Part shown: piece after piece, positions 6,582 to 14,505 of the stretch
Layout: each line of letters begins with the position of its first letter
Position numbering within the stretch: the first letter of the stretch is position 1
Source of the DNA: CAZCBJ01 sp964496705
Lineage (GTDB): Bacteria; Chloroflexota; Anaerolineae; Anaerolineales; Anaerolineaceae
NCBI GenBank assembly: GCA_964496705.1
Contig: CAZCBJ010000042.1
Span: 1-23,247, forward strand
DNA: 23,247 bases
Reading direction: 5' to 3'
Program-made: the position numbers and the translations under genes
Notes under the pieces: generated by a model
Databases searched by the model: none
Told to the model about the DNA's origin: nothing
The model's input: only the letters and a program-made list of their open reading frames with translations

Positions 6582-6616
6582 AAATCCCCGGCACGCTCAG
6601 CGTATGCCGGGGATTT
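6582..6616. terminator. Bidirectional hairpin terminator between convergent genes
   Basis: AAATCCCCGGCA (6582-6593) and TGCCGGGGATTT (6605-6616) are a perfect 12-bp inverted repeat around an 11-nt loop. It lies right after the stop codon of the 73-aa gene (plus) and 20 bases past the stop of the DHODH-like gene (minus). The A-run on one side and T-run on the other allow termination in both directions. Confidence 0.9.
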
Positions 6617-6635
6617 GATCTTGTGACAGCTTATC

Positions 6636-7643
6636 TCACCACTTCAACCGGTTATCGAAACTGGTCAGCGCCTTCATGTAATTCGCCCGCTCGAAGGCAG
6701 CCGGTTCGGCCACGGCCTGCTGGCTCATGCTGCCGCGCATCTGGCGGATCGATTCGTATTCGTACTTGACCAGCCAGCTCTCCAGCTCGGTCAACAGCTC
6801 AGCGGCGCGCGCCGGACCGCGCTGGATCAGCTCGGAGGCCAGCATGGTCACGCTGGCGCCGGCCATCACCGACTTGACCACGTCCTCGGCGGTGTGCACG
6901 CCGCCGGTCAGCGCCAGGTCGGCTTTGATCCGCCCGTAGAGGATGGCCGTCCAGCGCAGCGGCAGGCGCAGCTCTTCAGAGGTGGAAAGGTGCAGACTGG
7001 GCACCACCTCGAGGGTTTCGATGTCGAAGTCGGGCTGAATAAAACGGTTGAACAGCACCAGGCCGTTGGCGCCAGCCTTGACCAGGCGCGAGGCCAGGTT
7101 GGGCAGGGTGGTGAAGAACGGCGCCAGCTTGACCGCCAGCGGAATCTGCACCTGCTTGCGAACATCATTCACCAGGTCAAAATAGGCCTGTTCCATCTGC
7201 TGGGCGGTCAGGCGCATATCGGTGGGCAGGTAGTAGATGTTCAATTCCAACGCGTCGGCGCCGGCTTCTTCGATGCGCCGCGCGTATTCCACCCACCCGC
7301 CGGTGGAAACGCCGTTCAGACTGCCGATGACCGGGATGGACACCGCGGATTTGATGCGCTGCACCAGCTCCAGGTAGCTCTCCGGCCCAACGTTGTACTG
7401 TTCCATGTCGGGAAAGTAGGACAGCGCTTCGGCGTGGGCGTCGGTGTTGCTGCTGAGAAAGTAATCCAGCGCGCGCGACTCGTGGGTGATCTGCTCCTCA
7501 AACAACGAATACATCACCACCGCGCTGACGCCGGCTTCCTCAAGGCGTTTGACCGTGTCCACCTTTTTGGACAGCGGCGAAGCCGAAGCCACAATCGGAT
7601 TCTTCAGGTTCAGGCCAAGATAACTTGTGCTCAAATCAACCAT
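6636..7643 (-). CDS. Dihydroorotate dehydrogenase-like flavoprotein linked to PFOR
   Basis: A 335-residue FMN TIM-barrel protein of the DHODH-like group often found next to nifJ. Recognisable pieces are NPIVASASPLSKK (15-27), the strand IPVIGSLNG (103-111), ALELNIYY (131-138), IPLAVKLAP (167-175), ANGLVLFNR (192-200) and the phosphate-binding TGGVHTAEDVVKSVMAGASVTML (246-268). True class 1 DHODH has N-x-S-C-P-N at the catalytic loop; here it reads NIYYLP (135-140), with no Cys or Ser base. Orotate formation is therefore unlikely. The ATG follows AAGGAGA by 8 bases. It is the second gene of a minus-strand operon, 30 bases after nifJ, so a redox role coupled to PFOR or ferredoxin is the natural inference. 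The actual substrate is unknown. Confidence 0.88.
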   Translation of the reverse strand: MVDLSTSYLGLNLKNPIVASASPLSKKVDTVKRLEEAGVSAVVMYSLFEEQITHESRALDYFLSSNTDAHAEALSYFPDMEQYNVGPESYLELVQRIKSAVSIPVIGSLNGVSTGGWVEYARRIEEAGADALELNIYYLPTDMRLTAQQMEQAYFDLVNDVRKQVQIPLAVKLAPFFTTLPNLASRLVKAGANGLVLFNRFIQPDFDIETLEVVPSLHLSTSEELRLPLRWTAILYGRIKADLALTGGVHTAEDVVKSVMAGASVTMLASELIQRGPARAAELLTELESWLVKYEYESIRQMRGSMSQQAVAEPAAFERANYMKALTSFDNRLKW

Positions 7644-7673
7644 GCTATTTTCTCCTTTGCGACTGTCAACCGG

Positions 7674-10600
7674 CTATTTCTCTTCGCTATTCTGCGCGGT
7701 GTACTGAATGGCCGCCATCTGTTTGTACAACTCCCAGCGCATGCGCACATCCTGATTGGCGGCGCGCATTAATTCCTCGGCGCGGCGCTCATCCGACTGC
7801 AGCAGCATCCGGTAGCGCGTTTCGTTGTAGGCATATTCCTCGACCGAAACGGTGGGATCCTTGGAGTCGATCAGCAACGGGTTCTTTCCATCGGCAATCA
7901 GCGCGGGGTTGTAGCGGTACAGCGGCCAGATGCCGGACTGCACCGCGAGGCGCTGCTGGTCAAGACCCTTGCGCATGTCAATGCCGTGGGCGATGCAGTG
8001 CGAATAGGCGATGATCAGCGAGGGACCGTCGTAGGCGTCCGCCTCAATGAATGCGCGCAGCGTCTGCTGGTCGTTGGCGCCCATGGCCACATGCGCCACG
8101 TAGACATAGCCGTAAGCCATGGCGATCATGCCCAGGTCTTTCTTGGGCAGGTTCTTGCCCTTGGCGGCGAACTTGGCCACCGCGGCGCGCGGGGTGGACT
8201 TGGACGACTGACCGCCGGTGTTCGAATAGACTTCGGTGTCCAGCACCAGGAGGTTGACATTGCGCCCGGAGGCCATCACATGATCCAGACCACCGAAACC
8301 GATATCGTAGGCCCAGCCGTCACCGCCCATGATCCACACGCTCTTGCGCACCAGGAAATCGGCCACCGAAAGCATCTGCTTGACCATCGGGTTCGAGGAG
8401 GCTTGCAGCCGCTGCTTTAGCACAGCCACCCGCTCGCGCTGCTCGCGGATGCCGGTTTCATTGCTTTGGTCAGCGTTGAGCAAACCGTCCACCAGGTCCT
8501 GCCCAACTTCAGCGGCAAAGGCGGGGAGCATCTCGCGGGCGAACTCGGTTTGCTTGTCAATCGTCAGGCGCATGCCCAACCCAAATTCGGCGTTGTCTTC
8601 AAACAGCGAGTTGGACCAGGCTGGTCCGCGCCCATCACGGTTGAACGTCCAGGGAGTGGTGGGCAGATTGCCGCCGTAGATGGATGAACAACCGGTGGCA
8701 TTGGCCACCACCATGCGGTCACCAAATAATTGCGAAGCCAGCTTGACATAGGGGGTCTCGCCGCAGCCGCCGCAGGCCCCGGAAAACTCGAACAGCGGTT
8801 GGAGTAGCTGGGAGTTCTTCACCGTGGTCGGCTGGAACGCCGTGCGGTCCACCTCGGGCAGCGACAGGAAGAAATTCCAGTTATCCCGCTCGCTCTCGCG
8901 GATGGGCAGCTGGGGAGCCATGTTGATGGCTTTGCGTCCAGCCTGGGTCTTATCCTTGGCGGGGCAGGCCTCAATGCACAGCGCGCAGCCGGTGCAGTCT
9001 TCGGGAGCCACCTGCACGGTGAACTTGGTGCCGGGCAGCTCGCGGAACTTGGCATCCAAGGATTTGAAGGTCGCCGGGGCATTGGCGAGCAGCTTGGGAT
9101 CATACACCTTCTGGCGGATGACCGCATGCGGGCAGACAAAGGAGCATTTGCCGCATTGGATGCACAGGTCCGCTTCCCAGACCGGGATCTCGAGGGAAAT
9201 ATTGCGTTTTTCCCACTGCGCCGTGCCGGTGGGGAAGGTGCCGTCCACCGGGAATTTGCTGACCGGCACCGAATCGCCCACATAGGAGATGATCGGGCCG
9301 AGCACATCGCGCACGAATTCGGGCGCCTCGGGCGCAACCGCCGGGCGGCGGGTGAGCTCGCTGGAAGCAGCCGCAGGCACCTTGACTTCAAAGAGGTGTT
9401 CAAGCGTCGAGTCAACGGCTTCATAATTTTGCTTGACCACCGCCTCGCCGCGTTTGCCGTAGGTCTTTTTGATGCTCTTCTTGATCTGCTCGATGGCCTC
9501 ATCGCGCGGCAAGATGCCGGAGATGGCGAAGAAACAGGTCTGCATGATGGTGTTCACACGCCCACCCATGCCGGTCTTATGCGCCACCTCGTAGCCGTCA
9601 ATCACGTAGAAGCGCAATTGCTTGGCGATGATTTCTGACTGCACCTCACGCGGCAAATGATTCCAAACCTCATCCGGCCCGTAAATGCTGTTGAGCAGGA
9701 AAACCGCGCCGGGCGCGGCGTATTTGAGCATATCCAGGCGCTCGAGGAAGGTGAACTGGTGGCAGGCGACAAAATTTGCCTCGCCCAGGCCAATCAGGTA
9801 GGGCGCGCGAATCGGGTCAGGGCCGAAACGCAGATGCGAGATGGTCATCGAGCCAGATTTTTTTGAGTCAATCACAAAGTAACCCTGAGCAAAGTTCTCG
9901 GTTTCTTCCCCGATGATCTTGATCGAGTTCTTATTGGCGCCCACCGTGCCGTCGGCACCCAGGCCAAAGAACACGCAGCGCACCGTCTTGGGGTTGGCGA
10001 TGGAAAAGGTGGGATCGAAGTCCAGGCTGCTTTGCAGCACGTCCTCGTCGATGCCGACCACGAAATGAGCGCGGGGATTGGGTTTGGCCAGATGGTCGAA
10101 GACAGCCTTGACCATCGCCGGGGTGAATTCTTTGGACGATAGACCGTAGCGCCCGCTGGTGACCAGAGGCATGGCCTTGAAGGGCGCCGCCCCGGCTTCA
10201 AGCGCCTCATTGATGGCGGTGACCACGTCCAGGTAGAGCGGCTCAAACGCGCCCGATTCCTTGGTTCGGTCGAGGACGGCGATGCGCTTGGTGGTGGCTG
10301 GCAGGGCAGCCATCAAATGTTTCATCGAGAATGGGCGGTACAGGCGCACCGTGACCACGCCCACCTTCTCATCATGCGTATTGAGGTATTTGGCGGTTTC
10401 CTCGGCGGTCTCTGAGCCGGAGCCCATGATCACAATCACGCGCTCGGCATCTGGTGCGCCGAAATAGTCAAACAACTTGTACTGGCGACCGGTGATCTGG
10501 GCGAACTTGTTCATCGCCTTTTCAACCGTGGCGGGGCAGGCATTGTAATACGGGGTGCAAGCCTCGCGCACCTGGAAGAACACATCCGGGTTCATCGCCG

Positions 10601-11252
10601 TGCCGCGCAGCACGGGATGGTCGGGCGAGAGCGCCCGGGCGCGGTGGGCGGCGATCAGACCGTCATCCATCATCGCGCGCATCTCATCCTCGCTCAACAA
10701 CACGAGTTTATTGATCTCGTGCGAGGTGCGAAAACCGTCGAAGAAATGCAGGAACGGCACCCGCGACTCCAGCGCAGCCGCCTGGGCGATCAGCGCGTTG
10801 TCCTGGGATTCCTGCACCGAGCGCGAAGCCAACAGGGCAAAGCCGGTCTGGCGGGTGGCCATCACGTCGGAATGATCGCCAAAAATGGACAAGGCGTGGG
10901 TGGCCACCGTGCGGGCGGTGACATGGAATACGGTCGGGGTCAACTCGCCGGCGATCTTGTACATGTTGGGGATCATCAAAAGAAGACCCTGCGAGGCGGT
11001 GAAGGTGGTGCACAACGACCCGGTCTGCAGCGCGCCGTGCACCGCGCCTGCGGCGCCGCCTTCCGACTGCATTTCGATGACCAGCGGCACCGTGCCCCAC
11101 AGATTGCGGATGTTGCCGGCCATGTAGGCGTCCGCATACTCGCCCATCCCGGAGGATGGGGTGATCGGATAGATGGCGATGACTTCATTCAGCCGGAATG
11201 CCACCTGGGCAACGGCTTCATTGGCATCAATGGTGATCATTTCACGCGTCAT
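7674..11252 (-). CDS. nifJ: Pyruvate:ferredoxin (flavodoxin) oxidoreductase, single chain
   Basis: A 1192-residue homodimer-type PFOR: oxidises pyruvate and CoA to acetyl-CoA and CO2, passing electrons to ferredoxin or flavodoxin in the cytoplasm. Domains in order: pyrimidine-binding N-domain with YPITPSS and GELTPTVFHV; a transketolase-C-like domain; gamma domain with FFGLGADGTVGANKNS (about 425-440); EKR-type linker; an 8Fe-8S ferredoxin domain with CIQCGKCSFVCP (about 694-705) and CTGCALCIEACP (about 751-762); and the TPP-binding C-domain with GACGGCGETPY (about 817), GDGWAYDIGFGG (about 976) and NTGGQSS. All eight ferredoxin cysteines are present, as are the CGGCG and ATGCSS cysteines usual for the fourth cluster. 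Length is normal. The ATG at 11252 is chosen over a GTG three codons earlier because AGGGAG lies 8 bases ahead. It is an oxygen-sensitive enzyme, pointing to anaerobic metabolism. Confidence 0.97.
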   Translation of the reverse strand: MTREMITIDANEAVAQVAFRLNEVIAIYPITPSSGMGEYADAYMAGNIRNLWGTVPLVIEMQSEGGAAGAVHGALQTGSLCTTFTASQGLLLMIPNMYKIAGELTPTVFHVTARTVATHALSIFGDHSDVMATRQTGFALLASRSVQESQDNALIAQAAALESRVPFLHFFDGFRTSHEINKLVLLSEDEMRAMMDDGLIAAHRARALSPDHPVLRGTAMNPDVFFQVREACTPYYNACPATVEKAMNKFAQITGRQYKLFDYFGAPDAERVIVIMGSGSETAEETAKYLNTHDEKVGVVTVRLYRPFSMKHLMAALPATTKRIAVLDRTKESGAFEPLYLDVVTAINEALEAGAAPFKAMPLVTSGRYGLSSKEFTPAMVKAVFDHLAKPNPRAHFVVGIDEDVLQSSLDFDPTFSIANPKTVRCVFFGLGADGTVGANKNSIKIIGEETENFAQGYFVIDSKKSGSMTISHLRFGPDPIRAPYLIGLGEANFVACHQFTFLERLDMLKYAAPGAVFLLNSIYGPDEVWNHLPREVQSEIIAKQLRFYVIDGYEVAHKTGMGGRVNTIMQTCFFAISGILPRDEAIEQIKKSIKKTYGKRGEAVVKQNYEAVDSTLEHLFEVKVPAAASSELTRRPAVAPEAPEFVRDVLGPIISYVGDSVPVSKFPVDGTFPTGTAQWEKRNISLEIPVWEADLCIQCGKCSFVCPHAVIRQKVYDPKLLANAPATFKSLDAKFRELPGTKFTVQVAPEDCTGCALCIEACPAKDKTQAGRKAINMAPQLPIRESERDNWNFFLSLPEVDRTAFQPTTVKNSQLLQPLFEFSGACGGCGETPYVKLASQLFGDRMVVANATGCSSIYGGNLPTTPWTFNRDGRGPAWSNSLFEDNAEFGLGMRLTIDKQTEFAREMLPAFAAEVGQDLVDGLLNADQSNETGIREQRERVAVLKQRLQASSNPMVKQMLSVADFLVRKSVWIMGGDGWAYDIGFGGLDHVMASGRNVNLLVLDTEVYSNTGGQSSKSTPRAAVAKFAAKGKNLPKKDLGMIAMAYGYVYVAHVAMGANDQQTLRAFIEADAYDGPSLIIAYSHCIAHGIDMRKGLDQQRLAVQSGIWPLYRYNPALIADGKNPLLIDSKDPTVSVEEYAYNETRYRMLLQSDERRAEELMRAANQDVRMRWELYKQMAAIQYTAQNSEEK

Positions 11253-11290
11253 GAGATACACTCCCTAAATGAATTGCATCAAATTTTGAA

Positions 11291-11316
11291 GATGCGGCCT
11301 GGCTTGCAGGCGCATC
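11291..11316 (-). promoter_or_regulatory. Hairpin in the nifJ leader
   Basis: GATGCGGCCTG (11291-11301) and CAGGCGCATC (11307-11316) form a 10-bp stem with one bulged G and a 5-nt loop, 39-64 bases before the nifJ start codon. Possible mRNA-stability or regulatory element; no known riboswitch class was recognised. Confidence 0.4.
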
Positions 11317-11537
11317 AATTACGAGATGCGGTTTTCAATCTTAAAATTTTAACGGCAATCGCCAGTTCAGGATAGTACTATTGCTCACAAAAAACGCTGT
11401 GGGCCGTCATGGTTTCGATGGAGCGTTTGAGCACGGACTTTATTTTACCAGTAAAACTCCGGCATTAAGGGAAGCAGTCCGCGAAAGATCAGGAATAAAC
11501 CAATTTTGAACCTACGTTAACCATCTGTAAAGACACC

Positions 11538-11551
11538 TGACAGTTCTGTCA
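11538..11551. promoter_or_regulatory. Perfect palindrome TGACAG-TT-CTGTCA, candidate operator
   Basis: A perfect 6+2+6 inverted repeat, 46 bases before the start of the diguanylate cyclase gene and 23 bp before the TATAAT at 11575. The size suits a dimeric helix-turn-helix regulator. It could control either divergent gene, nifJ being 286 bp away. Confidence 0.45.
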
Positions 11552-11597
11552 ACGCTTGATCCCGTTATCCTGCCTATAATGAATGAAAGGCATCCTC

Positions 11598-14420
11598 ATG
11601 GACGGACAGTTGCTCGCATATCTATATATGTTCATGCATTTCGCCACAGGCATCCTGGCGCTGATTGTCGGCTGGATGGTGGGGCGAATCCGCAGCACCG
11701 GATCCCGGACATTCAGCCTGATGATGCTTTCACAGGCGCTGTGGGTGCTGGCCTATGCTGCTGAAGCCTTTACCCTGGATGCGCGAGTCAAGATATTTTG
11801 CCACCAACTGGGGTGGGTGGGCGCGCTGGGCAGTGCGGTCTTTTGGTTTCTGTTCATCCTGAAATTCACCCAGATCTTTCCCAGGATCCCGCTGTGGGTG
11901 AACGCAGCGGTGTGGGTCATTCCGGTCATCAGCCTGGCGATCATATTTACCAATCCCTGGCACCGGCTGTTCTGGGCGGATATTCAGGCAGTACAACCTG
12001 GATTCAACGCCGGCTTGAACTATATCCGCGGCAGCGCCAATCTGTTGCCCACCGCCTATGGTCACTTTCTGGCTGCGTTTGCGGCAATCCTGCTATTCCG
12101 TTCGATCTTTTACACTGCGCGGCCTCATCGCAAGCAGCGCTGGATGCTGCTGGCGGCTGTGGTCATTCCCTGGCTCATTTCCACGCTGTTTATCCTCGGC
12201 ATCCTGATCATTGACCTTGCGCCCTTCTCGTTCGCCATCCTGGGGGTGGTCATGGGTTGGATCGTTTTTCGTTTCCAGATACTGGAATTAACACCGGTGG
12301 GGTTGGATGTGCTGGTGGAGAACCTTGGCTACGGCGTGCTGGTGATAGATCTGGAGAACCGCATCATCGATCTGAATCCGGCGGTCACCCAGATGACAGG
12401 TCTCACCCAGGCAGCGATCGGATACCCTCTGGCCCAAGCGCTCAAGAACATGCCTGCGCTGCGCGAAGCTTGTGAAAACCCGCAGGATGGCACATCACTG
12501 GTGGTGCAGGAACGCAAACCGAGGCTGTACCTGGAAATCAAGAAATCCACCCTCTATAATCGCGAGAAGAGACCCTTCGGGCGCATGGTGTTGATGAGCG
12601 ATATCACCACCTATAAAAAAGCCGAAGAGGCTCTGCTCGAATCGGAAGCCAAAATGCGCTTGATCTTTGATAATGTCAACGAGGGCATCAGTTATTACCG
12701 CGATTTACCAGATGGTCGGCGTGTGCTGGTCGAATGCAACCGGCGCTATGTGGAGATGTCCGGGTTTCACCGCGCCACCCTGCTGGAGCTGGACGACACC
12801 AACAAAATGCTGACGGGGCTTGAATCGCCTGAAAAAATTGCCCAGAACCGCGAAGCGCAGCGCCGCGGGCAGCCGTACAGCGGCGTGTTCTCCTGGAATC
12901 GCCCGGACGGCAAACCCAACATCATAGAATATACCGCTGTGACTCTCACGGTGGGTGAGGATATGTTCACCATCGGGGTCGATACCGATGTCACTGAGCG
13001 GCGGGCGGCTGAACGCGCTTTGCAGGACAGCGAACAACGCCTGCGCACCCTTTTTGAATTGAACCCTGACGCCATCATCCTCACCGACACGCACAACCTG
13101 ACCATTGTGGACTGCAACAATGCCGCAGCACAGATGAACGGTTATCGCCGTGAAGAGTTGATCGGCAAGCCGGTTGCGATCATTACTCCGGTCAAGATAT
13201 ATGAACAGACCATGACCCCGGAGCGGATGGATTTCATGCGCAAAGAGATTCAAGAACACGGCGTGTTTACCCTGGAGGCCAGTCATATCCACCGGGATGG
13301 TCACGAATATCCGGTGGAAGCCTCCATCACGGTGATCAATTATGGCGGTCGCGAGGTTTACTTGACCATCGACCGCGACATCACCGAGCGTAAACGCAGC
13401 CAGCAGGCTGAACACGATCAGCGCACACTGGCCGAAGCCCTGCGCGATTCGGCCGCGGCGCTCACTTCCACACTGGATTTGAATGAAGTGCTCGATCGCA
13501 TTCTCGAACAGGTCAGCCGCGTGCTGCCGGGTGATTCCATCGGCATACTCATGCTGGAAGGCGACCTGGCCAGGATTGTGCGCTGGCGCGCGAAAGAACC
13601 CAACCTGCATGAAGACAAACCCATCTACGATATCAACTTCCAGATCGACCAGACCCCCACCCTCCACACACTGCTATCCACACATCAGCCGTTCATCCTT
13701 TCAGATACGCGGGATAATCCGGACTGGGTGTATAAATCCGAGGACGGCTGGATCCGTTCTTATGTGGGTGCGCCCATTGTGTCCCGCGACAAGGTGATAG
13801 GCTTTATCAACGTGGATTCGGCCACTCCCCATTTCTTCCAGGCCGAGCACGCCGAGCGCTTAATGGCTTTCGCCAATCAGGCGGCCATCGCCATTCAGAA
13901 CGCGCGGCTGTACAGCGAAGCTCAACGCCTGGCCATCACCGACCCGCTGACCGGTTTGTACAATCGCGGACACCTGATTAAAATGGCTCAGACCGAGCTC
14001 GAGCGCGCGCGCCGTTACAACGAACCACTGGGCATCATCATCCTGGATATTGACAACTTCAAAGATGTCAATGACACCTTCGGACACCCGGTCGGCGACG
14101 AGGTGCTGCGCGCACTGGCGCGCATTTTCCAGATGTCCATGCGCTCCTACGATGCGGTGGGCCGTTACGGGGGCGATGAGTTCATGATCATACTGCCCGA
14201 GACCGACCTTGACCAGACCATGATGACCGCGGAACGTTTGCGTGAGCTCATCGCTGCGCTGGAAGTGATGGCCGACGATCAGGCGGTGCGCATCTCCGCC
14301 TCGTTGGGCGTGGCCAATTTGCGCGAAATTCCCAACCCGACCCTCGACCGCCTGATCCAGCGCGCCGACCAGGCGCTGTACCGCGCCAAGCAGGCTGGCC
14401 GCAATCGCGTCGGCGATTGA
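11598..14420 (+). CDS. 7TM-PAS-PAS-PAS-GAF-GGDEF diguanylate cyclase
   Basis: A 940-residue membrane sensor that should make cyclic di-GMP from two GTP. Residues 1-230 hold about seven membrane helices of the histidine-kinase 7TM type (ends FRFQILELTPVGLDVLVENLGYGVLVID). Then come three PAS domains (about 235-338, 352-471, 475-598), a GAF domain (about 611-775) and a C-terminal GGDEF domain. The active-site motif RYGGDEF is intact (G857 begins GGDEF), and the inhibitory I-site RSYD lies exactly five residues before it, so product feedback is expected. The start is the ATG at 11598, with GAAAGG 7 bases ahead, and not the ATG five codons earlier, which has no ribosome-binding site. No EAL domain is present. 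The signal sensed is unknown; PAS ligands cannot be inferred. Confidence 0.93.
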   Translation: MDGQLLAYLYMFMHFATGILALIVGWMVGRIRSTGSRTFSLMMLSQALWVLAYAAEAFTLDARVKIFCHQLGWVGALGSAVFWFLFILKFTQIFPRIPLWVNAAVWVIPVISLAIIFTNPWHRLFWADIQAVQPGFNAGLNYIRGSANLLPTAYGHFLAAFAAILLFRSIFYTARPHRKQRWMLLAAVVIPWLISTLFILGILIIDLAPFSFAILGVVMGWIVFRFQILELTPVGLDVLVENLGYGVLVIDLENRIIDLNPAVTQMTGLTQAAIGYPLAQALKNMPALREACENPQDGTSLVVQERKPRLYLEIKKSTLYNREKRPFGRMVLMSDITTYKKAEEALLESEAKMRLIFDNVNEGISYYRDLPDGRRVLVECNRRYVEMSGFHRATLLELDDTNKMLTGLESPEKIAQNREAQRRGQPYSGVFSWNRPDGKPNIIEYTAVTLTVGEDMFTIGVDTDVTERRAAERALQDSEQRLRTLFELNPDAIILTDTHNLTIVDCNNAAAQMNGYRREELIGKPVAIITPVKIYEQTMTPERMDFMRKEIQEHGVFTLEASHIHRDGHEYPVEASITVINYGGREVYLTIDRDITERKRSQQAEHDQRTLAEALRDSAAALTSTLDLNEVLDRILEQVSRVLPGDSIGILMLEGDLARIVRWRAKEPNLHEDKPIYDINFQIDQTPTLHTLLSTHQPFILSDTRDNPDWVYKSEDGWIRSYVGAPIVSRDKVIGFINVDSATPHFFQAEHAERLMAFANQAAIAIQNARLYSEAQRLAITDPLTGLYNRGHLIKMAQTELERARRYNEPLGIIILDIDNFKDVNDTFGHPVGDEVLRALARIFQMSMRSYDAVGRYGGDEFMIILPETDLDQTMMTAERLRELIAALEVMADDQAVRISASLGVANLREIPNPTLDRLIQRADQALYRAKQAGRNRVGD

Positions 14421-14432
14421 AATGCGTTGGTT

Positions 14433-14441
14433 TGGTATAAT
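14433..14441 (+). promoter_or_regulatory. Candidate extended -10 promoter of the GlyRS gene
   Basis: TGGTATAAT is a full TATAAT with the TGn extension, in the 85-bp gap before the GlyRS gene. No good -35 lies at 16-18 bp, which an extended -10 tolerates. Transcription would start near 14449 and give a leader of about 57 bases. Confidence 0.5.
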
Positions 14442-14457
14442 TGACTTCTCGGACGTG

Positions 14458-14479
14458 CATCCCGGTGAAGCCGCGGATG
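14458..14479 (+). promoter_or_regulatory. Short hairpin in the GlyRS leader
   Basis: CATCCCGG (14458-14465), loop TGAAG, and CCGCGGATG (14471-14479) pair over 8 bp with one bulged C, just after the presumed transcription start. The leader is far too short for a T-box, so no tRNA-sensing is proposed. Confidence 0.35.
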
Positions 14480-14505
14480 AAATATATTGACTTGGCGGAG
14501 AGCGC

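Larger units (their letters stand above)
11253..11597. other. Divergent intergenic region nifJ / diguanylate cyclase
   Basis: A 345-bp gene-free region between two divergent genes. It contains a hairpin in the nifJ leader (11291-11316) and a 14-bp palindrome (11538-11551), listed separately. TATAAT at 11575-11580 is a perfect -10 hexamer but has no -35 at 16-18 bp and lies only 18 bases from the plus-strand start codon. The AT-rich stretch 11341-11353 may contribute to the nifJ promoter, but no clear hexamer pair was found there. Confidence 0.6.

Noticed and set aside
6636..7643. True dihydroorotate dehydrogenase (pyrD)
   Set aside because: The catalytic Cys/Ser loop is replaced by NIYYLP and the gene sits with nifJ, not with pyrimidine genes.
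11575..11580. TATAAT as the -10 of the diguanylate cyclase promoter
   Set aside because: No acceptable -35 at 16-18 bp, and transcription would begin at about 11587, on top of the ribosome-binding site; kept only as a remark.
12705..13667. Minus-strand open frame (320 codons) opposite the PAS domains of the cyclase
   Set aside because: Antisense to clear PAS motifs and without any recognisable fold.
14421..14505. T-box riboswitch ahead of the glycyl-tRNA synthetase
   Set aside because: The leader is at most 85 bases, with only one small hairpin and no T-box consensus or terminator/antiterminator pair.
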